From positions 7,408,297-7,472,296 of the forward strand of contig OU452206.1 of the NCBI GenBank assembly GCA_911728435.2: 64,000 nucleotides of DNA, in the 5' to 3' direction. This DNA comes from Apoderus coryli. Its lineage: Eukaryota; Arthropoda; Insecta; Coleoptera; Attelabidae. The position numbers and the translations under genes were made by a program. This document shows, one piece after another, positions 23,578 through 35,261 of the stretch (within the stretch, counting starts at the first letter, position 1; each line of letters begins with the position of its first letter). The notes beneath the pieces were generated by a model that did not search any database, was not told the DNA's origin, and was given only the letters and a program-made list of their open reading frames with translations.

Positions 23578-24479
23578 TATATAGGTACTACACTTGTCAC
23601 AAAATAATGCCCGCTCAAAACAAACCTGTCACTGCTATACTGCGTTATAAAAAAAACTGTCTGTATATATGTAACTACATTGTAACCTATATGTCGTATA
23701 CCGGCGGTGTCTGATACAGTGACTGCAAAAAGTTTCATCCACTTGAGGTTTTATTGAAAATTATTATGTAATTTGATAGATCTTCTTTCATTTTATTAGT
23801 TTAAGAAAAACTATTGAACAGATCATGGTTACAATATTCTGCCACCGTGTTTTACTGTCGGACACAAATTTTCTTGTTTAAATTCCACATTAAGTCTTCG
23901 CCATACCATATGATGTCCATCCAATTATATTTAGATTAATCTGAGAAAATAACACGTTGCCAAAAATTATTTGTTTCATTCACATTATATTTATTTGCAA
24001 ACTCTAATCATTAACCCAACTTTTTCCAGTGACTGTAGTTATTTTTATTACTGTCATTATCCTTTGGCAGGCATGATTTATTATAGGTCTTATATACGAG
24101 GGAGAAATGTATCAAAAAAACGCTACATTCGATGCCCATTTCTAATGTAAAGAGGCATGGGAACGGATAGCCCCGGTAGAATCGTTAAATTTATATATTT
24201 TAAATTAAGTTTGGATAAACTATACCAGCACGTATAGCAGTACAAAACGTCGAATTGTACAAAGAACTAAAACTATCCACAGTTACAGGTTAGATTGTTA
24301 TAAGATAAAAACCTTAAACCACAAGCACCCTGAAAAATTCAACAACAGTGTAAATCTTTTTTTAAAAAGATAACGTAAAATTCATTGTTAATGTTTGAAA
24401 TGAAAGTCGGCACAATGAGTTTAATACAATAATATGATATTAAAATAATAAATAGTTGTTTTATTTTAAATAAAACAAA

Positions 24480-24605
24480 TATTGAAAACTAGTAGTCACG
24501 ATTCGTAAAAAAAAATTATATAAACTTTCTTTTTCTACTTAATTTGCACCCCTGAAGACGATACGCCACTGTCAATGGTGCAACATGGCGGCCTACCAAG
24601 CTTAT
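24480..24605 (+). repeat. Dispersed repeat, copy A (inverted copy at 52.1 kb)
   Basis: The series GTCACGATT.GTAAAAAA, TTTCTACTTAATTTGCACCCC, GACAGTGG-like and the CATGGCGGCCTAC block is found reverse-complemented at about 52140-52262. No ORF is present. It lies just before the duplicated DDX47 segment. Confidence 0.6.
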
Positions 24606-24882
24606 TGTCACTTCTCTATATCTCGGACGCGCATCCGTCGAGGTAATACCAGAGTCTGTTTATTTATTTTTTGGTAATGCTGTTAACTAATTTGGCCAAG
24701 TAACCTAGAAGTTAAGGCCATATAATGAGAAGAAGAAGGTATTTTCCTACCCTAACCTCTTTCATTTAAAAATTTAAACATATTTTCATATTTATTTATT
24801 GTAGTTTTGTTGTTGTTGTTTTGTGTTTGAAGTGTGGAGTAGTCTTTTTATTTGAATAGTCACAGCAGGCAATACCTAAGTA

Positions 24883-27800
24883 ATGAGTTCCGATGAAGCC
24901 AAAAGTGTACCTGAATGTGAAGATAACACATTGAATGGTGTACAAAGTATTGCAACTAAAGAAAACCTGTCCTGGTCTGACTTGGTATGTAGTATGTAAG
25001 CCTAGTTTAAAGTTTAGTTTTAGCATTGTCTTTATAAAGACAATGGTTTTAGTTAAGATTAGCTACTAATAATATCTGTACTACTTAAACATTATTTTTA
25101 TATAGGGACTCGGTGATGTGCTATGCAAAACTTGTGAAAAATTGGGATGGGAACAACCAACGAAAATACAAGAACAATCTATACCAATAGCTCTGCAAGG
25201 TAAAGATATTATAGGATTAGCGGAAACAGGGTCAGGCAAAACCGCCGCTTTTGCGTTGCCGATAATACAAGCGTTACTAGAAACTCCACAACGACTTTTT
25301 GCCTTGATTTTAGTCCCAACGAGGGAGTTAGCCGTCCAAATATCCGAACAATTTCAGGCATTAGGTAAGTACATACGACATAATATCCTATTGTCAATGG
25401 GTAAAAAAAAACGTGTGCATTACACTTAAGTGTTTTAAGGATCTGGATTACATGTTTGAACATTATATATGTGTGTAGTAAAAGTTATTTAATTGTAACA
25501 AATAAATACTGCAAGTGTAGTTCAACTGACCTTATACGTGAAATCAAATAAAGCACTGTTTTGATAAGACGAAAAAACAGATCAAATGAAAATGGAATGA
25601 TGCAATTAGATTTTTTATCAATGGCACCTAGCAAAAATTGTAAAAAAATAAGTTTCTACCTCGATCTTATTTAGTTCAACTGAGTAAATAAAAATGTAAA
25701 ATTTATCTTAGAATTAGACAATAAAAAATGGCAAGCCCGGTTTTATTTTACCTTTTTGAAAATGTGTTATTTGTTATTTCCAATTCTTTCGTTGTCACTT
25801 AACTCGAAACTATTAGTTGTCTTCGCATTTGCTAGCAGCAAAAAGGTTCCCTGCTGTGATGGAAATTATTTTCATGATAACTTATTCAATTATTAATTTT
25901 GTAATTGGGTGAATTATGAAATTTTGGTTTTGTCAGCAAGTAATTGAAATTTTTTAGTAGCATAAACTGTATGTTTTCTTGACGACTCAGTTGTTTTTCT
26001 CCTTGAAACATGTCATATTTTTATTAAATGCTTCGAACCTTATATGTATTTACACACATTTTAATTTCTTCAATAGTCATTTCTCTTGATGTATATGTAT
26101 TATTTTGTATAACATGCTAATTCTTGTCATAAATTTAGTATAATATGTTACTCTTTGCATCCATCCCATTAAAATCCTCATTAAAACGTCTATGAACAAT
26201 TTTTGATTCCTTAAATAAACCGAAGGATAACTTAAGAAAACGAAATCTATCAAAAGATGTAGCAAATGAGCCAGAGTCGGATACAACACTAAACAAAGAT
26301 GTTCTGAAATATTAATAACTCATAATATTCTCTGATAAGAAAATAATTTAATTTTATGGAATACACACTTTTTTTACTATATTTTCTATTCATTTAATTG
26401 TTCAATTGCTTTGGTTACGGAGGTGTTTCGCAACTGCGCCATATGATAAGTCTAAAACCGAAGATGACTGCAGGTATGGATAACCTACCCGCGATGGTGG
26501 TTAAAGATTGTGCTTATGCATTTGTGGAACCATTGCATTACATTTTTAATTTATCCCTGCGGTCCAACTTGTTTCCTGACTACTGGAAGATAGCTCGTAT
26601 ATGTCCTATACATAAATCGGGAGATATTAGCAGAATCGAAAACTATCTACCTATTTCAATTCTTCCTAATTTCGCAAATGTTTTTGAAATTGCTCTGCAC
26701 AATAAGTTATTTGGGCAAATAAAACATATGCTAGTTTACCAGCAACATGGGTTCATTAAGGGTCGTTCTACGGTGACCAATCTAGCAACTTTCCTGCAGA
26801 ATGTAATTCCGGCTGTCGGTCGAGGTTTGCAAGTCGACGCAATCTATACTGACTTTTCCAAGGCGTTCGATAAGATTGATCATTCCCTGATTCAACAGAA
26901 GATGTGCGACATTGGCTTGGGCAGGAATCTGATATCTTTTTTTCAGTCCTATCTGGGAGCTAATGCTTTGTTCGCAAAGCATTAGCAGAAACTTGCTCAA
27001 TGTGGTAGTTGAAAGATAAATCACCATCCAAGTATACACCAAGATCTTTGATTAAAGCGCAGCGTTCCAAATTTGAATTATCGATGGTGTAGTTTCGCAA
27101 AAACGGGTCTTGACGTCTTGTAAATGTCACCGACTTACATTTGTTTGTTGTGTTGGTGTTAGGATTTATTTTTAGACAGACCAGAGAATTAATTCAACAA
27201 CATGGACTGCCTGAAAAGTCTCTATTTCGCCTTTGTTGTGTCTATTTTGGAATTCGCTACAATCATTTGGTCGCCCATCTACCGTGTTTTTAAAATATTT
27301 GTCATTTAAAATTGATGGATATTTTCCTCCTCGTGGGTGTGATCACGGCCTGGTACTGGCAAGGTTCGGATTTCGGCCGTTAGCCGAGAGTCGCATCCTC
27401 GCGTCTCAGATCTTTCTTTTTAAGTTGATCAACAATATGTTGGATTGTCCTCGGTTGCTTCAGCAGCTATGGTTTCGTGTCCCTAGGGTTCACTCTAGAA
27501 GCGCTAGTTTATTTTGGGTGCCACAGATTCGTTCTAATTATGAATCTAAAGCACCGCTATTTCGGGATTGTAAATACAGCAACCGATTAGTTATTAATGA
27601 AAACGTTGATTTTTTTAATGTATCGCTTGGTTCTTTTAAGAAAAGTTTAGAGACATGTTTGCGGGCTACTGATTTGGATTTGTTTTGATGAATTATGTTC
27701 ATGTGTTAATTATTTATTGTTATTAGTAATTGTTCTTGTAATCCTCCCAATTTTCTTTCGTTTTGATGCGTGTATTTCCTTTTTTGTATTTTTCTATTTT

Positions 27801-30800
27801 TCAGTTAGTTTTAAGTTAGTTCTAAGTTGGATATTTGTGTATGCTAATGCTAGGCAATTGTTTTTGTTAATGTAAGATTTTGTCTTGTTATTGGGTAGCA
27901 ATACCTGTTAGACAATAAAGAGATTATTATTATCTTTAAATTTTATATTTAAGGTTCCAAAATTGGTCTAAAATGTGAAGTCATTGTTGGTGGAATGGAT
28001 ATGGTATCACAATCTTTGCTTTTGTACAAGAAGCCCCATATAGTCATTGCTACACCAGGGCGGTTGTTAGCTCATTTAGAGAATACTAAGGGATTCAGTT
28101 TAAGGTACAGTTTATCTGTACTTTTTATGTAGAAATTATTTTGAAGTTTTGAAATATTGTAGGACCTTAAAGTTTCTAGTGATGGATGAAGCTGACAGAA
28201 TACTCAACATGGATTTCCAAGTAGAAGTGGATAAAATTTTGAAATTAATACCTCGAGAAAGAAGAACTTTTCTATTTTCAGCTACAATGACGAAAAAAGT
28301 TAATAGGTTACAAAGGGCACATTTACGCGATCCCGTTAAAGTTGAGGTGTCGACAAATTATCAAACAGTTGACACCCTACTACAATATTACCTACTTATT
28401 CCAGCTAAATTTAAAGTAAGTTGATAATAATTTGTTTATATATATAAACTAAAATCGTTTTTTCAAAAATTCTCGAAAACGGCTAAAGTTACTTTACTTT
28501 TGAAAACACTATTTAAAAGGTGTTTAAAGTGTACAACTTTTCTCTAATTTAACCGACATTGTAACTTCTACCGTTTTCAAGATTCCAATGCTATCCCATT
28601 CTTATCTTGGCCAGAGTGTATATATTTAATGAAAATGATATCCGACATATGTGCCTACCCATAATACCTGTGCAGTTTTTTCTTGTTAAACCAGGATTCC
28701 AACAAGACATTATATCGCTGCTAATTTCTGCAATTGTGAGCATGCTCAATTATTAGTATAATGTATCGCTTTTTATCCATATCATCTCCGTAAATAACCT
28801 GAAGTAATATAAGCGCCGGTTCCACCCACAGTTACTTCCACATGACTGTCCGAGGTCTGTCATCCACACACATCCTCATACTAAGACTGCTAGAACCGCT
28901 TTTAAAAACTCATTTATCAAGAAATTTCACAACGTTGTAACTCAGAATCTAGGGAAGGATTTCCTGAACTATTTAAGATTGAACTGGTTGAGCACTACTT
29001 GTGACGCGAAATGCTTACTATAGACTAGTCTTGGCCCAGACAGATGAAAACCGCGCATGCGTTCTTTGCGGCGTACTCCAGTATGGTGATACCCTACCTT
29101 GAGGAATGTGTGGGACATGACAGCTGTCAGTTTTTTTGCGTGTTGTTATTATTTACTATTGTTGCTTTATTGTAGAAAATGTCACTGCATTGTCAACAAG
29201 ATTTCATTGCGAAAATAACTAGAATTGTCGCTAAATAACCAAATGTTATTAAAGAGAGTTTGCTCAAGCTTTGCTTCGTCGAGACTGCCCGAAGGTGTCA
29301 CTGTAGTAGTATATACGGAATCTTCAAGTTTTGAGTATTGCTTAGCTAAGATCGCCTCAAGTTTGAGATTGAGATCAGAGTATAACTCGCTTACATAATG
29401 CAACCCTCCTTTTCTGTAGATTGTAACTGATGATAAGTCTAGATAGCTTCGAAACATGTTTGTGTATTAAGTACGATACTCAAAGAATAGTTTATTTTTT
29501 ATTTTAAAATGATTTCGTATTTCTCACACATTCACTCCACTCTAGCATGGACTATTTCTTTAAATTATCAGTATATTGTTGGTATTTGTCAGGCCGACTT
29601 AATTTCAGCGGAAAAGAACGCTATTAATTGAAGGGCAAAGAAGATACCTATATAGTAATTAATTATTTATTGCCACCCACAAATCATTACAAATTAAATC
29701 CGTGTGAAAATGTTAAGTCATATAAGCTGTACAATATTTCGAGAAATATGTATACTATGATAACCAGAATTAATATGATTCATGGTAGGTTTCCTACGCA
29801 TTTGTAGAAAATAGGTGCCCGACCTAATGATTATGTGATAATGAGGGGTGGTGGAAATTCAATCCTTGCTAGTAAATTTTTATTTGAACACAATAAAGGG
29901 TAAAATTTGATTTACGTTATTTTAAATTTTGTGGCAAATACATACAGAGTTGCTGGCTAAAAAACTAGGTCAATGCCAATAATTAATAAAAAACAATCTT
30001 ACAAAATTGTGTGTTAATATAGCATTTACTCTAAATTTCAGGATATGTATCTGGTACACATACTTAATGAATTATCTGGTAGTTTGATGATATTCTGTAC
30101 AACATGTAACCACACAATGAAGACAGCGTTAATATTGCGAAAGCTAGGTTTCACTGCTATACCTCTACATGGGAAAATGGCACAAAACAAACGACTGGCA
30201 GCACTAGAAAAGTTTAAAACGAAAAATCGGTCAATCTTGATTTCCACTGACGTAGCGAGCAGGTAACTGGTCATGCTGCTAACAGGCAGTTGTTTGATAC
30301 TTTTTGTAACATGATGATGATTTATTTCGTCATTACTTCTGTATTCTTGTTCTATAAACGATAGGAATATCAGTAGTACCTAGTTAATTAAGTATTTATA
30401 AAATTTTGTTTTAATGTGTTTCAGAGGTCTTGACATTCCACATGTGGATATTGTAATTAATTTCGATATACCAGAAAATAGTAAAGATTACATTCACCGA
30501 GTTGGCAGAACAGCTAGAGCAGGTCGGTCGGGCAAAGCGATTACATTTGTAACAGAGGTAAGAGAATAAGCCCGTGAGGCTGCAGTGAAGCAAAAAGGAC
30601 TCTAAATCACAGCAATACAGCCATAAGGCTGTTATAAAACAAGTGTTCGGGTTTAGCTATTTATTTCACTGTTATGGAAAACAAGCAAAGCAGATAGCTA
30701 TGTTTGGGTCGGTCGCTGTAAGTCGTTCGTCCACGAAGCACGTCATTACTATTTGTTGGGTTTCATTCTACAGGACTTTCGACAGATCGACAAATTTGTC

Positions 30801-33570
30801 GAGATGGCCATACGGACAGATTTCTCTTTTGTAGAACCTTTTCCAAATGAGCGTTGCACTTAAGCATTTTATCCAGTACTAACCCTAGATACATTGGTTC
30901 CGTCTCATATTTTCTCCGTCAAAATAAAATGAAATTAAATCGTCCAACCTGCTTGTTCGAGTGCAAGATACAATCATTATGGTTTTACGACATTACAGAA
31001 ATCTGGCACCATTCCTAAATAACATTCAGAGTATCACGACTTCAACAAGCAGCATTTCTTTCAGAAACTCTACCCCTTGTTTCGTGTCCTACCAAGGTCT
31101 GGGCAGTCCCTGAAGGCCCTATATCCAACAGTTTCATGCTGTAGAGCGGGTTTATTATGTTTTTAAGCATGGAACCAGTCCATTTATAGTCGGTTACCGT
31201 GCTTTGCAGGATTGAAATATAAGAGGAGATATTAGCTTCCATGAAGGTTGTTTAACTCATAAATTTCATACTATTAATATATTTTTATATATTATGTAAA
31301 CCTCGGCAATATAGTATAGATAGTTCAATGTTTTCTGGTGACATGTAATCCAGTCGTGTGGACATTTTTTTTTTCGACTGAACATGTATGTGGACTCTTA
31401 AACATTCACGAATAAACTTTGTTTCGTAAAAACAAACTCATACGCCACAAACTAACACATGTATTACTCACTAAACCTACGAGACCAACTACCACGCACC
31501 TGACGCGTCTAGACGCCGAGAAACAAAGGCAGATATATATTTTGTTTACGGTTCCATGTTAGACGTTTTTGATAGAATACGTATTCAGGGAATCAAAAAT
31601 TGTTGTGCTAGGTTTGTTGCGGGTCTTAGGAAGTTTGATCGTGTTTCTCAAGCGATTCGTGATATGTATTGGCTCAGAATGGAAGACCGTCATCTGCATC
31701 ACCTGGGTACGTTTGTTTTTAAATTACTTTATGACTCTAATGCTGCTTTTGATATTAAAAATAAGCTTGTGTCCAGTAGAGATGTACATGACATTAATGT
31801 TCGCCATTTTGATAGACTTATGATGCCATACGATTCCCAGTGATTTCAGGAGGTTGAGACCCAATACATTTAAAAGTCGTTTTAAGATATGCCTATTAAA
31901 TAAACCGTGAAATGTTAGATACGTCCAGTGAATTTCGAATTTGATTGTTTTAATTTGTTTTTTTCCCTTTCTCTTTTGCTACTGTCCATGGAAGATGGAG
32001 TTGCGTGGGTTTTGCCTAATATGTTGTATTATTAAAATTCATTTGTGTTTATGAATTGCTTGTTACATAAAGTAACAAGACTTTTAGTTATGTTGGAAAT
32101 TTGTTTCACACTACCATGCTTTCACAAGACGGGCCGTTTCATTTATCCACGACTCATCAGTGGTGATCAGCAGGTAGTGCGACCCAAATTCTCAACATTT
32201 GCGAAGAGCTTATACTAGCTCGAGAGATGACTGACAACATAATATGTTTTTTTCTTCTCTTTTTACATTTTCATGTTTTTACTGTTAAGTTGTTTTTGGC
32301 TGCTTCTAAGGTTAAGTAGAGTAGCTTTAAGCTACACTTCGCCTTTTTAGTGGTTGTGTGCGTTTTTTGGGTACTTCCCAACGTGTATATGTATTTACTT
32401 TGCAAATTAAGACGATTTATTATTATTATATTTTTTGGCGAGAGAAAAAAGACTGTCATATCATTGCCGGTTTGAGTACAATATAATGAGTGTTAAAGTG
32501 GGTTTGTAAATTTTTATGATCAAAGGAGCGCATTTGATAATGGGGGCAGCGAATTATTGTTAGTTACAATTGTAAAATTTCATATTATCGTATTATTCTC
32601 CGGAAATTTTAGAATTAGATGTGACAACAACGCTTGTCGGGGTTTGTGGTCATTGAACTAACTATTCATACTTTCTTGCCGAGGTATAGAGTAATATTTC
32701 TAATAAAAATATGAGAGACAGAACGATTTCATTGTATTGAAAACAAATATCTATGCCTTTTTTATTTCCAGTATGATGTGGAATCTTATCAACAAATAGA
32801 AAAACTTATTGATAAAGATCTTCCATTATATAAAACAAACGAAGATGCTGTAATGAAATTGGAAGACAAGGTGGCCGATGCACGAAGATTAGGTAAACAT
32901 AATATACGTATTAATTTATTTTTAAGTCAAAGTACGTGTTTAGTAAAAAGAACTATGTCTAGACTGCCTTTTGTAAGTTGTCATTTCAAATCATACATTT
33001 ACTATAAACTGGCTGAAGTATATGATGTGATCATATAATAACTACCTATAGAAAATTAACCCTTGACGCTTTCGGAAATACTTCCGCCTAGGCCATACAT
33101 AGTGTGGTGTTCCATAAATTCATCATACTCTGTATTTTTTATTGTTTAAAGTTTTAAAACTGTCATCGTTTGCTAAAATACCTAGATGCCAAATTATGTG
33201 AACAGCAAGCGTTCGCAGGGCCTAGTATGAAGCTCTAAAAAACTCTCTCAACCTTTAAACATATAAAATACTTTGCTGTTAAATTACTATTCAGGGCTGA
33301 TATAAATAATTATTGTAGTTTTGTGAGCTTTCTTTCTGTTTTTAGAGTTTGAATTTTGAATTAATGCTAATATGTTGGTATTGGGTAATATGTAAAAGCT
33401 AATTTGAACTTGTGTTAACTATTTCAGTAAGGAAAGAGATGGAAGGTATGGCAGGAAAGAAAAATGGAAGGAAAAGACGTGTTAGCGATGATAGTGATGA
33501 CACAGAGGATGCTATTGGTGTTCGTAAACGGTTAAAAGGTGGTCAGAACAAGAAAAATATCAACAAATAA
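24883..33570 (+). CDS. DDX47: DEAD-box RNA helicase DDX47/Rrp3-like, copy 1
   Basis: Eight exons: 24883-24984, 25106-25364, 27954-28104, 28163-28415, 30042-30262, 30425-30557, 32772-32892 and 33428-33570. All have GT..AG borders and consistent phases, giving 460 residues plus stop. Visible helicase motifs are the Q motif ([14 protein letters not shown]), I AETGSGKT, Ia PTRELA, Ib TPGR, II DEAD, III SAT, IV MIFCTTC, V STDVASRGLDIP and [12 protein letters not shown], then a basic C-terminal tail ([19 protein letters not shown]). DDX47 (yeast Rrp3) is a nucleolar ATP-dependent RNA helicase needed for early 18S rRNA processing. Compared with copy 2 it lacks one codon in exon 5 (SGS for GNS) and has A for D after GRLL in exon 3. 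Introns 2 and 6 carry retroelement insertions. It is probably expressed, since no stop or frameshift is present. Confidence 0.9.
25024..25045. repeat. 22-bp perfect palindrome, copy 1
   Basis: CATTGTCTTTA followed directly by its reverse complement, in DDX47 copy 1 intron 1. It is duplicated at 36732-36753 and found independently at 58450-58471. Confidence 0.8.
26448..27945 (+). mobile_element. 5'-truncated non-LTR retrotransposon with an inverted middle
   Basis: It sits in intron 2 of DDX47 copy 1. The empty site in copy 2 (GCGCCATATGATA near 37920) fixes the insertion point. The plus-strand frame to about 26985 has RT blocks: [47 protein letters not shown] and [15 protein letters not shown]. 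From about 26985 to 27150 the sequence is reversed: the minus strand there codes for a later RT part ([17 protein letters not shown]). The plus strand resumes with connection-domain blocks ([30 protein letters not shown]) and a stop at about 27688. It ends TGTTAGACAATAAAG and (ATT)n. No frame is intact across the whole, so it is dead. Confidence 0.8.
31541..32432 (+). mobile_element. Composite insertion: non-LTR C-terminal piece plus hammerhead repeat copy
   Basis: Absent from the matching intron of copy 2 (near 42930), so it inserted after the duplication. 31556-31843 encodes blocks of the end of a non-LTR ORF2 ([39 protein letters not shown]). 32064-32230, on the minus strand, is a degenerate copy of the ribozyme-bearing repeat at 34.4 kb. 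It ends near (TTA)n at 32425. Confidence 0.65.
32107..32181 (-). ncRNA. Degenerate type I hammerhead ribozyme
   Basis: The minus strand keeps CUGAUGA, GAAAC and GUC in hammerhead order. The outer stem I (CGCACTACC with GGTAGTGTG) forms nine pairs, and stem III has three pairs (ACG/CGU) with a GCC loop. The inner stem I has one C-U mismatch and stem II keeps only two pairs, so activity is doubtful. It is a sequence relative of the intact motif at 34672-34745. Confidence 0.65.
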
Positions 33571-33609
33571 CTTCATTTATTTGTGAATGTTTATATAATG
33601 TACATATAC

Positions 33610-34180
33610 TAATAAATAATATATTTATAACATACTTCATATTAGTATATCTAGTGGATCTAGTACGAGTATGGATTTTGAAATATCCTGTATTATAAAT
33701 TGATTTATTCAACTTAATTTAGACTCAGCGGTAATTAATTAAGTTGTTTAGTATTTTTGTAATTATTATATTTCTGGGAAATTTTAGATATAACCCCGCA
33801 ATTCTTCGTACGCGTGCTCTCTAATAACGGGAAAATAAATGAATTTATTTAATGAAAACAAATAAAAGGCGTCTACTACACAATAGATAAACTACTCGTT
33901 AGAATGGACTATTTTGCTCCCGTGACTTCTTCTTTTTTTGCCTGGCACTAAATAGCATGTCAGCTGTACCCCTGTTGGGTCTAAAAACACATTGTGTTTC
34001 CGACAAGCACTGTTACGAGAGTGGGAGAAGACGATTGGACAAAATTCTTGCCAGAACCTTTCCGGTGATGGAGAGAAGTGAAATACCACGATAGTTTGCA
34101 CATACGGACCTAGCAGGCACGGTTGATGTGTTCCATATTTTGGTTATTAAAACATGAGAATGGTCCAATATCACAGGCCT
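33610..34180. other. Spacer after DDX47 copy 1
   Basis: AT-rich sequence with AATAAATAATAT at about 33610, a likely polyadenylation region for copy 1. No other feature is clear. A minus-strand ORF at 33892-34101 is not recognised. Confidence 0.4.
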
Positions 34181-34189
34181 TCTTTTTTA

Positions 34190-34970
34190 AATAAGCTCAG
34201 AGAGATGTTTTTGGCGACATCTAGCGTGAACAGGCAATATGCCAGGTGAAACACAGTTCACAAACGATGGCCGGACAAGAAGTAACAACTCCATTATATC
34301 CTATTGCCAACACTAGATGCGCCCGAATCCCCTAGCAGGGAGGCTTTATTTGAGAATTGCTTGTTACATAAAGCAACAAGACCTTAAGTTATGTAGCATG
34401 GTAGTGTGAAACAAATTTCCAACATAACTTAAGGTCTTGTTGCTTTATGTAACAAGCAATTCTTAAATAAAGCCTCCCTGCTAGGGGATTCGTGCGCATC
34501 TAGTGTTGGCAATAGGATATAATGGAGTTGTTACTTCTTGTCCGGCCATCGTTTGTGAACTGTGTTTCACCCGGCATATTGCCTGTTCACGCTAGATGTC
34601 GCCAAAAACATCTCTCTCTCAATGAATTATCGTGCTAGTATGAGCTCTTTGTAAATGTTGGAAATTTGGGTCACACTGCCTGCCGATCACCACTGATGAG
34701 TCGTGGATCGATGAAACGGCCGTCTGGTGAAAGCATGGTAGTGTGAAACAAATTTCCAACATAACTTAAGGTCTTGTTGCTTTATGTAACAAACAATTCT
34801 TAAATAAAGCCTCCCTGCTAGGGGATTCGGGCGCATCTAGTGTTGGCAATAGGATATAATGGAGTTGTTACTTCTTGTCCGGTCATCGTTTGTGAACTGT
34901 GTTTCACCTGGCATATTGCCTGTTCACGCTAGATGTCGCCAAAAACATCTCTCTCTCTCAAATAATTAAA
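34190..34970 (+). repeat. Retrozyme-like array: 337-bp tandem units with an inverted truncated copy
   Basis: GCATGGTAGTGTGAAACAAA begins at 34396 and again at 34733, so two direct units are 337 bp apart; the second ends near 34965 after (CT)n. To the left, 34196-34392 is the reverse complement of 34422-34625, making a large hairpin around 34395-34420. Each direct unit runs through AACTTAAGGTCTTGTTGC, GCCTCCCTGCTAGGGGATTC, CACTAGATG-type and GTCGCCAAAAACATC blocks. The junction between the units holds the hammerhead ribozyme. There is no ORF. Size, tandem arrangement and ribozyme fit animal retrozymes, small non-coding elements that give circular RNAs. Confidence 0.8.
34672..34745 (+). ncRNA. 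Type I hammerhead ribozyme, complete core
   Basis: All conserved core bases are present in order: CUGAUGA (34693-34699), stem II GUCG/CGAU with loop UGGAU, GAAA (34713-34716), stem III ACG/CGU with a 2-nt GC loop, and the cleavage triplet GUC ending at 34724. Inner stem I is six perfect pairs (TCACCA 34687-34692 with TGGTGA 34725-34730). After an internal loop (TGCCGA/AAGCAT) the outer stem I adds nine pairs (CACACTGCC 34672-34680 with GGTAGTGTG 34737-34745). An internal loop in stem I facing a loop on stem II is the arrangement that supports tertiary contacts in natural hammerheads. Predicted self-cleavage is after C34724. Confidence 0.88.
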
Positions 34971-35261
34971 TGTTATCGGTAAAATTGCATACTGCTTAGT
35001 TTTCAGCAATATGAACGAAACATTTTTTTCCAAATCTTATTAAATTTAGGAGATTTCGCACCAGCGTCTGTTTTCGCAAATGACGTTTCTCGTAGTGGGA
35101 ATATCTGTCAGAGTCGGCTTCACAACAATTCAGATAGGTTTTATAATTGAGTTATGGTTTTATTCGTGGTATATTTTAATTGTTGATAGATATACCTATT
35201 TGTGATTAAAATTGTTTTTAATATTTGTTATTTTGGTTTTAGTTCGTTTATTTAACAAACA

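Larger units (their letters stand above)
24680..33610 (+). repeat. Segmental duplication, unit 1 (DDX47 copy 1)
   Basis: From AACCTAGAAGTTAAGGCCAT at about 24703 onwards this stretch aligns with 36368 onwards in exons and introns alike, down to the sequence after the stop codon. Because introns match too, the copies arose by DNA duplication and not by retroposition. Insertions specific to this unit are at 26448-27945 and 31541-32432. Confidence 0.85.

Noticed and set aside
26782..27042. Minus-strand ORF across the non-LTR insertion
   Set aside because: It crosses the inversion junction and mixes antisense RT with sense RT of the reversed block. Not a gene.
29182..29457. 91-codon minus-strand ORF in DDX47 copy 1 intron 4
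   Set aside because: No recognised domain, and the duplicated sequence in copy 2 (about 39840-40030) has lost the frame, so coding constraint is unlikely.
29425..29460. CTGATGATAAG...CGAAACATG as a hammerhead (also at about 40009)
   Set aside because: Core-like strings are present, but stem II cannot abut the GAAA and stem I does not pair. The two copies are one locus, duplicated with DDX47.
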